A DNA stretch of 19,528 nucleotides from Oscillospiraceae bacterium (GTDB lineage: Bacteria; Bacillota; Clostridia; Oscillospirales; Ruminococcaceae), in the NCBI GenBank assembly GCA_900757485.1, contig CAAEOA010000300.1, positions 1 through 19,528 of the forward strand. The letters run 5' to 3'. Of this stretch, positions 14,016-19,528 are shown one piece after another. The notes under the pieces were generated by a model. It was not told where the DNA came from. It made no database searches and was given only the letters and a program-made list of their open reading frames with translations. Positions within the stretch are counted from its first letter, which is position 1. Every line of letters starts with the position of its first letter. A program made the position numbers and the translations under genes.

Positions 14016-14777
14016 TTATTTTTTACAGTAAAAGTCTGATTCGTTGTAAAATACACGGTTGAGATATAATCCGTGTGCCGGAGCGGTATATCCCGCCCGA
14101 CTTCTGTCGCCGCTTTCAATAATTTTTGTTACACTATCGTTTGGTTTCATGCCATAGTTTACCATCAAAAGCGTTCCAACCATAATGCGTACCATATTGT
14201 ATAAAAAACCATCTCCGCGCACGGTGAAAACAAGGTGATTTCCGTTGTGTGTAACCGAAGCGGAGGTGATGGTCCTTATCGTAGATTCTGCATCAGCGCC
14301 GCTGCTGCAAAACGCACGAAAATCGTGAGTACCGACAAACTCCTGCGCGGCTGAATGCAATTTGTCGTAATCTATTTTATAAGGATAGTGAAAAGACAAA
14401 TCTTCCTCAAAGGGATTTTTACAGCGCGAATGCCATATTTTATATAAATACTCTTTTCCGACACAGGAATATCGGGCGTGAAAATCAAGCGGTACTTCCC
14501 GACAGCTTAAAACAGCTACATCACGGGGAAGATGGCGATTGAGCGCCAAAACCATTCGCTCACAGGGAATTGCGCATTCGGTCAGCATGTGAAAAAAATA
14601 TTGATTGGCATGTACGCCGCTGTCTGTGCGGGAACAGCCTACAATCGGTTCTCGTTTTTGCACTACTTTTTCAATTGCGTTTTGCAGAACTTCCGCTATT
14701 GAAATACCGTTGCGCTGAACTTGATACCCGCAATAATTTGTGCCGCGGTAGGCAATTTCAAATAATAGGTTTCTCAT
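14016..14777 (-). CDS. truA: tRNA pseudouridine synthase A
   Basis: This enzyme converts uridines 38-40 in the anticodon arm of tRNAs to pseudouridine. The 253-residue protein has the family's opening FEIAYRGTNYCGYQVQ and the catalytic motif GCSRTDSGVHA with the nucleophilic Asp52. Later it has FHARYSCVGKEYLYKIW and, near the end, GDGFLYNMVRIMVGTLLMVNYG. The ATG follows GGAG with 6 nt spacing. It lies 58 nt downstream of ecfT, the usual Firmicutes arrangement ecfA1-ecfA2-ecfT-truA. Length is normal. No clear terminator follows; transcripts would run into the palindrome array. Confidence 0.95.
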   Translation of the reverse strand: MRNLLFEIAYRGTNYCGYQVQRNGISIAEVLQNAIEKVVQKREPIVGCSRTDSGVHANQYFFHMLTECAIPCERMVLALNRHLPRDVAVLSCREVPLDFHARYSCVGKEYLYKIWHSRCKNPFEEDLSFHYPYKIDYDKLHSAAQEFVGTHDFRAFCSSGADAESTIRTITSASVTHNGNHLVFTVRGDGFLYNMVRIMVGTLLMVNYGMKPNDSVTKIIESGDRSRAGYTAPAHGLYLNRVFYNESDFYCKK

Positions 14778-14835
14778 ACGAAACTCCGTTTTTTATATTA
14801 TTGTTCCGTTTTTGTCTGCACGGCCTGTGATTCTT

Positions 14836-15651
14836 TTAAATGACCCAAGGAAGATAAATTCGCAGCAAAATGACAATTGCCGTGCAACTTGCCATAACTG
14901 CGCAGGCAACAATATCACGACCACTCAAATGCAGCTGTTTCATTCTGGTTCTGCCTTCTCCGCCGTGATAGCAGCGACACTCCATCGCCAGCGCTAATTC
15001 TTCTGCACGGCGAATCGCCGAAATAAATAAAGGAATCAAAATAGGGATTAATGCTTTAGCACGCTGGAAGATACCTCCGCTTTCCATATCTGCACCGCGC
15101 GCTTTTTGTGCCGACATAATCTTGTCGGTTTCTTCCAGCAGAGTGGGGATGAAACGCAGGGCAATCGTCATCATCATAGCCAGTTCGTGTACCGGAAACT
15201 TGATGTATTTCAGCGGCTTCAACAGCCGCTCAATACCGTCAGTCAGTGCAATCGGAGAAGTGGTATAAGTCAGCAGAGAACTGCCTGCAATTAACGCGAG
15301 AATTCGAATGGACATAAAAATTGCCAATCGGATGCCTTCCCAAGAAATCGTGAAAATGCCCCATTGCCATAAAACAGTGCTGCCTTTGACAAAAAAGATG
15401 TTTAACACCGAAGTAAATAAAATCAACGGTAAAACCGGCTTTAATCCTCTTAAAATCATTTTTAAAGGAATTTTGGAAACCAGATAAAGAACAAGTAAAA
15501 AAACAATTGAGATTGCGAATCCGATAAATTCCTTTACCAGAAACAGCGTCACGATGTATGCAATCGTCAGGATAATCTTAATGCGGGGATCCAATTTATG
15601 AATGAAAGATTTCCCCGGAAAATATTGACCGATGGTGATGTCGGAAATCAT
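14836..15651 (-). CDS. ecfT: ECF transporter transmembrane subunit EcfT
   Basis: This is the shared membrane scaffold of energy-coupling factor vitamin transporters; it links the two ATPases to exchangeable substrate-binding S subunits. The 271-residue protein opens ITIGQYFPGKSFIHKLDPRIKI, typical of EcfT, and has about five or six membrane helices. The coupling-helix motifs that bind the ATPases are visible as KARGADMESG and, near the C-terminus, ECRCYHGGEGRTRM. The latter replaces the more usual Ala-Arg-Gly form with Cys-Arg-Cys. It overlaps ecfA2 by 4 nt (ATGA). No S subunit gene is in the window, so this is a group II (shared) module. Confidence 0.93.
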   Translation of the reverse strand: MISDITIGQYFPGKSFIHKLDPRIKIILTIAYIVTLFLVKEFIGFAISIVFLLVLYLVSKIPLKMILRGLKPVLPLILFTSVLNIFFVKGSTVLWQWGIFTISWEGIRLAIFMSIRILALIAGSSLLTYTTSPIALTDGIERLLKPLKYIKFPVHELAMMMTIALRFIPTLLEETDKIMSAQKARGADMESGGIFQRAKALIPILIPLFISAIRRAEELALAMECRCYHGGEGRTRMKQLHLSGRDIVACAVMASCTAIVILLRIYLPWVI

Positions 15652-16514
15652 AGCTCGCCACCTGCCTTTTTCAGCTTTTCCAGAATCAACGTTTTAGCAT
15701 GCTCTACGCTGTAAACGTTGGTATCAATATCGACGCCGTGAGCTTTGAGCTGATAAAAAATACGGGTTATCTGCGGAACATCCAAACCAAGAGAACGCAG
15801 CTGCTGAACCCGGGAAAACACCTTTTCTACGGTATCAAATGCGTACACCTCCGCATGATTCATTACCAGTACCCGAGAAGCATATTTGGCAATGTCTTCC
15901 ATGCTGTGAGAAACCAGCAGGATTGTGTTTTTCTTTTCCTGGTGGTATTGTTGAATCTCAGACAGAATTAAATCCCGTCCCCGCGGATCCAGTCCTGCAG
16001 TCGGCTCATCTAAAATCAAAACCTTAGGCTCCATGGCGATGACGCCTGCAATGGCAACCCGTCGTTTCTGACCGCCTGACAGTTCAAACGGACTTTTGTT
16101 TAAAATATCATTTTTTAAGCCTACCAAAGCGGCGGATTCCCGTACACGAAGATCTACTTCATCGTCTGAAAGTCCCATGTTTTTCGGACCGAACGCAATG
16201 TCTTTATAAACGGTTTCTTCAAACAGCTGATATTCCGGGTATTGAAATACCAGTCCGACCTGGAAACGTACCGAACGGATTTGGCTTTTGTCCGCCCAGA
16301 TATCCTTTCCGTCAAGATAAATTTTACCGCTTGTCGGTTTCAGCAGACCATTGAAGTGCTGAATCAAAGTAGATTTTCCTGAGCCTGTATGGCCGATTAC
16401 GCCGACAAACTCTCCTTGGCTAATCTCTATGTTCACATCATTTATTGCCGCTTTTTCAAACGGAGTGCCGATGCTGTATAAATGTGTGAGATGTTCTGTT
16501 TTAATGACTGACAA
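15648..16514 (-). CDS. ecfA2: ECF transporter ATP-binding subunit EcfA2
   Basis: This is one of two cytoplasmic ATPases of the ECF vitamin-uptake module. The 288-residue protein has Walker A GHTGSGKS at 41-48, a Q-loop VFQYPEYQLF, signature LSGGQKRR, Walker B LILDEPTAGLDP and switch His in LVSHSMED. I chose a TTG start at 16514, 8 nt after AAGGAG, which overlaps the ecfA1 stop codon. A GTG at 16556 would overlap ecfA1 by 37 nt and has no ribosome binding site. The downstream end overlaps ecfT. The Tyr-Pro-Glu-Tyr Q-loop and the order are those of EcfA2. Confidence 0.93.
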   Translation of the reverse strand: MSVIKTEHLTHLYSIGTPFEKAAINDVNIEISQGEFVGVIGHTGSGKSTLIQHFNGLLKPTSGKIYLDGKDIWADKSQIRSVRFQVGLVFQYPEYQLFEETVYKDIAFGPKNMGLSDDEVDLRVRESAALVGLKNDILNKSPFELSGGQKRRVAIAGVIAMEPKVLILDEPTAGLDPRGRDLILSEIQQYHQEKKNTILLVSHSMEDIAKYASRVLVMNHAEVYAFDTVEKVFSRVQQLRSLGLDVPQITRIFYQLKAHGVDIDTNVYSVEHAKTLILEKLKKAGGEL

Positions 16515-16519
16515 AATGA

Positions 16520-17377
16520 TTACTCCTTCAACAGTTTCAATAACGCCTCTACGCACTCATCTTCGGTTAGGATATCCTCTGGTATGGAAATGCCGGATTT
16601 TTTCAGTTCAAACGCAAGCTCTGCGCTTTGCGGAACATCTAATCCGACCGACTTGAGCAGTTCGACATGGGAAAACACTTTTTTCGGAGGAGCGTCCAAC
16701 AGTACCTTCCCATTGTCGACCACTATAACGCGGTCTGCTTGTACGGCTTCATCCATAAAATGAGTAATCAATACCACAGTAGTATGATTATTTTTGTTGA
16801 GCGTTCGAACGGTTTGTAAAACCTCCCGGCGCCCTTTGGGATCCAACATGGCGGTGGGCTCATCCATGACGATGCAGGCAGGATTCATTGCAATGATACC
16901 GGCAATGGCGATCCGCTGCTTTTGCCCGCCCGAAAGCTGATGAGGCGCGTGTTCTCTGTATTCATACATTCCGACGGTTTTTAAGGCTTCATCTACCCGA
17001 CGACGAATTTCGGACGGCTCCACGCCGAGATTTTCCAAAGCAAAAGCGACGTCTTCCTCCACGATGGTGGCGACAAGCTGATTGTCCGGGTTTTGAAAAA
17101 CCATCCCGACATTCTGTCGAATTTCAAAAAGCTTGTCCTCCAGGCGGGTATCAATGCCGTTTACATAAACGGTGCCCCCGGATGGAAGCAAAATTGCATT
17201 AAAGTGCTTGGCAAGTGTAGACTTTCCGGAGCCGTTGTGCCCCAACACCGCTACAAACTCTCCGGACTTTATGGTTAAATTCACATCGGACAGGACTTGT
17301 TTGCTGTCTTCTTCGCCTTGATTATAAACAAAATTCAACCGTTCGGTTTTTAAAAGTTCGCTCAGTTTAATCACCAT
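16520..17377 (-). CDS. ecfA1: ECF transporter ATP-binding subunit EcfA1
   Basis: This is the first ATPase of the ECF module, pairing with EcfA2 as a heterodimer. The 285-residue protein has Walker A GHNGSGKS at 46-53, the Q-loop VFQNPDNQLVAT typical of EcfA1, signature LSGGQKQR, Walker B CIVMDEPTAMLDP and switch His in LITHFMDEA. The ATG at 17377 is the best start by alignment to the family N-terminus, though no strong ribosome binding site precedes it. An upstream TTG at 17428 would overlap the methyltransferase gene. TATAAT on the minus strand (17396-17391) lies just ahead and would give an almost leaderless internal transcript, but it has no clear -35. Confidence 0.9.
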   Translation of the reverse strand: MVIKLSELLKTERLNFVYNQGEEDSKQVLSDVNLTIKSGEFVAVLGHNGSGKSTLAKHFNAILLPSGGTVYVNGIDTRLEDKLFEIRQNVGMVFQNPDNQLVATIVEEDVAFALENLGVEPSEIRRRVDEALKTVGMYEYREHAPHQLSGGQKQRIAIAGIIAMNPACIVMDEPTAMLDPKGRREVLQTVRTLNKNNHTTVVLITHFMDEAVQADRVIVVDNGKVLLDAPPKKVFSHVELLKSVGLDVPQSAELAFELKKSGISIPEDILTEDECVEALLKLLKE

Positions 17378-17415
17378 TCTTTTTTGAAAAATTATACGGC
17401 GCGGATACAGAACGG

Positions 17416-18276
17416 TTATCTCTGCCAAATTGCAGTCGATCCGCAGGGCAGGTTATAACCCGATTGCGCTACCGGCAATCCGATTTCATCGGCTGAAACC
17501 CTGCCGCCGAACTTTTTGCCGACTGTGACTCCCAGCAGATAGGACATTACCGAAGGGGATAATCCGGTTGTATAGGAATTCAGCGCGAAGAACAACGGAT
17601 CTTCGCTTAAAACGCCGGTGCACAGTTGCACCAGATCATATATTTTTTCCTCCAACTGCCAAACTTCGCCCGACGGTCCTCTGCCATAAGAGGGGGGATC
17701 CATAATAATCGCATCGTATGTCTTTCCTCGTTTGATTTCGCGGTTGACGAACTTTTCGCAATCATCTACAATCCATCTGATCGGTTTTTCGGCGAGCTTA
17801 GAAAGAAAGGCGTTTTCTCTTGCCCATGCAACCATTCCTTTGGAGGCGTCTACATGACAAACCGAGGCGCCTGCAGCGGCACAGGCAAGCGTTGCCCCGC
17901 CGGTATAAGCGAATAAATTTAAAACCCGTATTTCTCTTCCTGCCTGACGGATTAAGCGGTCAAACAGTTCCCAGTTGACCGCTTGTTCCGGAAACAGTCC
18001 GGTATGTTTAAATCCGGTTGGCTTAATTTGAAACCGCAGTTCTTTGTATGATATTGTCCAATGATCCGGCAGTTTATGATAGAATTCCCATTGACCGCCG
18101 CCGGTATTCGAGCGCCGATAATGCGCGTCGGCTTTTTTCCAAATTTCCCCTTTAGGCGTATTCCAGATAATTTGAGGATCGGGGCGCGCTAAACACACAT
18201 CTCCCCACATTTCGAGTTTTTCGCCCGAGGCAGTATCTATAATACGGTAATCTTTCCAACCGTCAGCAATTCTCAT
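17416..18276 (-). CDS. Class I SAM-dependent methyltransferase, RlmI/RlmK-like
   Basis: This is a 286-residue predicted RNA (probably rRNA) methyltransferase. The SAM-binding motif VLNLFAYTGGATLACA is at about 118-133, an acidic VCHVDAS follows, and the catalytic-site motif IIMDPPSYGRG is at about 194-204. The segment KHTGLFPEQAVNWE just before the SAM motif is typical of RlmI/RlmK-type enzymes. It lacks an obvious N-terminal PUA domain, so it is shorter than full RlmI. The ATG follows GGGAGAAAG, 20 nt after the glmM stop, and ecfA1 begins 38 nt downstream, so all may be cotranscribed. The exact target base is unknown. Confidence 0.85.
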   Translation of the reverse strand: MRIADGWKDYRIIDTASGEKLEMWGDVCLARPDPQIIWNTPKGEIWKKADAHYRRSNTGGGQWEFYHKLPDHWTISYKELRFQIKPTGFKHTGLFPEQAVNWELFDRLIRQAGREIRVLNLFAYTGGATLACAAAGASVCHVDASKGMVAWARENAFLSKLAEKPIRWIVDDCEKFVNREIKRGKTYDAIIMDPPSYGRGPSGEVWQLEEKIYDLVQLCTGVLSEDPLFFALNSYTTGLSPSVMSYLLGVTVGKKFGGRVSADEIGLPVAQSGYNLPCGSTAIWQR

Positions 18277-18296
18277 CTATCTTTCTCCCGTGCTGT

Positions 18297-19528
18297 TCAG
18301 CCTAGTTTTTCTTGAATCGTTGCGGCTATTCTGTCTGCAAATTGTTGAATCAGGCGATGATCTTTTCCTTCTGCCATTACTCTGATCAAAGGCTCGGTAC
18401 CGGAAGCACGTACTAAAATCCGCCCGTCTTTCCCAAGTGTATTGCCGGCTTCCTGTATCGCTTTCTGAATATCACTGTCGGTGTTCAGAAACTCTTTTTT
18501 GTCATTGGAAACATTTACATTGACCATAACCTGCGGATACTGCTCCATTACATCGGCAAGCTCGGACAATGGTTTGCCGGTCGCTTTGATAATACTCAGC
18601 AGTTTTACCGCAGAAAGCTGACCGTCTCCGGTCGTGGCGTAGTCCGAAAAAATGATATGGCCGGATTGCTCGCCGCCGATGTTATATCCTTGTTTGAGCA
18701 TTTCTTCCAAAACATACCGATCTCCGACTTTGGTGGCAACGGCATGAATATCGTTGTTTTCTGCAAAACGGAAAAAACCGAGATTGGACATTACCGTTAC
18801 AACGGCAGTATCTTTTGCAAGCGTGCCTTCTTTTTTCATATAATCGGCAAAAATGGCAATCATTTGGTCACCATCTACAACGTTACCGTTTTCATCCACC
18901 GCCAAACAGCGGTCAGCATCCCCGTCGAATGCAACACCGAGCTGACATTCATGGATTTTCACGAATTTGGTCAGCGATTCAATATGGGTAGAACCGCAGT
19001 CCTTATTGATGTTTGTGCCGTCGGGCTCTGCATGAAAAACAATTGCCTCCGCGCCGAGATCCTCAAACAGCTTATCAGCGGTAGAGCTGGCGCTGCCATT
19101 AGCGCAGTCAACCGCTACTTTGATTCCTTTTAAATCGCCGTCGATAGAAGCGCGGATATGGTTAATGTAATCAAAAGGGGCGGAACGCCGTCTGTATACC
19201 CGTCCCAGCTCAGTACCTTCTTTGAGCGGAATATCCTGCGGATTGTCCAGGATCAGCGCTTCTATTTCCTGTTCGATATCATCACTTAGTTTGTATCCGG
19301 TGGAACTGAACAGCTTAATTCCATTAAATTCTACCGGATTGTGGGAGGCGGAAATCATAATTCCGGCATCTGCTTCATACCTCGACACCAGATAGGCAAC
19401 GCCGGGGGTTGGAATGACGCCGATCAGCTCTGCATCAGCGCCGACCGAACAAAGTCCCGCAACCAAAGCGGCTTCCAGCATGGAAGAGGAAATCCGCGTA
19501 TCTCTTCCGATTAAAATTTTCGGCTTGC
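18297..19528 (-). CDS. glmM: Phosphoglucosamine mutase, N-terminus beyond the window
   Basis: GlmM converts glucosamine-6-phosphate to glucosamine-1-phosphate for peptidoglycan precursor synthesis. About 410 residues are present; the first 35-45 lie beyond the right edge, since the frame continues through KILIGRDTRISSSMLEA to position 19528. The phosphoserine loop ISASHNPVEFNG, the metal-binding loop DGDADR, the sugar-specificity loop GEQSGH and the phosphate-binding RASGTEPLIRV are all intact. The GEQSGH loop favours GlmM over phosphomannomutase. The methyltransferase gene begins 20 nt downstream. Confidence 0.93.
   Translation of the reverse strand, partial: KPKILIGRDTRISSSMLEAALVAGLCSVGADAELIGVIPTPGVAYLVSRYEADAGIMISASHNPVEFNGIKLFSSTGYKLSDDIEQEIEALILDNPQDIPLKEGTELGRVYRRRSAPFDYINHIRASIDGDLKGIKVAVDCANGSASSTADKLFEDLGAEAIVFHAEPDGTNINKDCGSTHIESLTKFVKIHECQLGVAFDGDADRCLAVDENGNVVDGDQMIAIFADYMKKEGTLAKDTAVVTVMSNLGFFRFAENNDIHAVATKVGDRYVLEEMLKQGYNIGGEQSGHIIFSDYATTGDGQLSAVKLLSIIKATGKPLSELADVMEQYPQVMVNVNVSNDKKEFLNTDSDIQKAIQEAGNTLGKDGRILVRASGTEPLIRVMAEGKDHRLIQQFADRIAATIQEKLG

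Noticed and set aside
13874..14119. Minus-strand frame of 81 codons running from inside truA through the palindromes
   Set aside because: It overlaps the end of truA in another frame and its second half is made of palindrome sequence; there is no ribosome binding site.

Overview
The window looks like chromosome from a low-to-mid GC, spore-forming Clostridia bacterium, most likely in or near Oscillospiraceae/Ruminococcaceae. This rests on a BofA-type sporulation gene next to a DUF2508 (YaaL-type) gene, a ClpE-type zinc-finger Clp ATPase, an ECF module linked to truA, strong AGGAGG-type ribosome binding sites and TTGACA/TATAAT promoters. The species cannot be named from this sequence. There are no rRNA, tRNA, CRISPR, insertion-sequence or phage genes.

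Left part, plus strand (1-4935): a tightly packed polyamine ABC transporter operon potA-potB-potC-potD with a 2-nt gap and then two 4-nt ATGA overlaps. It ends at a strong intrinsic terminator. It is preceded by a GC-rich hairpin-bearing leader whose promoter lies outside the window. A monocistronic CDP-alcohol phosphatidyltransferase gene with an extended -10 promoter follows.

Middle, mostly minus strand (4995-8755): a shared terminator, then an ammonium transporter fused to a C-terminal PII (GlnB/GlnK-type) domain. Its textbook promoter is followed almost at once by a terminator-like hairpin. Next are bofA and its DUF2508 partner, a 55-residue cysteine-rich ORF on the plus strand, and a PNPOx-fold flavin protein.

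Right part, all minus strand (8857-19528): reading in the transcription direction, glmM (cut by the window edge), a class I SAM methyltransferase, ecfA1-ecfA2-ecfT and truA. After a 319-bp spacer densely packed with short-loop palindromes come a DUF5711-like membrane-anchored protein that appears to start at ATA, cvpA, pgsA and clpE.

Themes: nitrogen and polyamine uptake (pot, amt-PII), vitamin uptake energising (ECF), envelope building (glmM, pgsA, the second CDP-alcohol transferase), protein quality control (clpE) and sporulation (bofA). The points most worth following are the Amt-PII fusion lacking the T-loop tyrosine, the hairpin at the very 5' end of its mRNA, the duplicated C-terminal regulatory module in PotA, the palindrome array at 13726-13979, and the ATA start codon. 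No obviously new multi-gene system is visible; most genes belong to known families.
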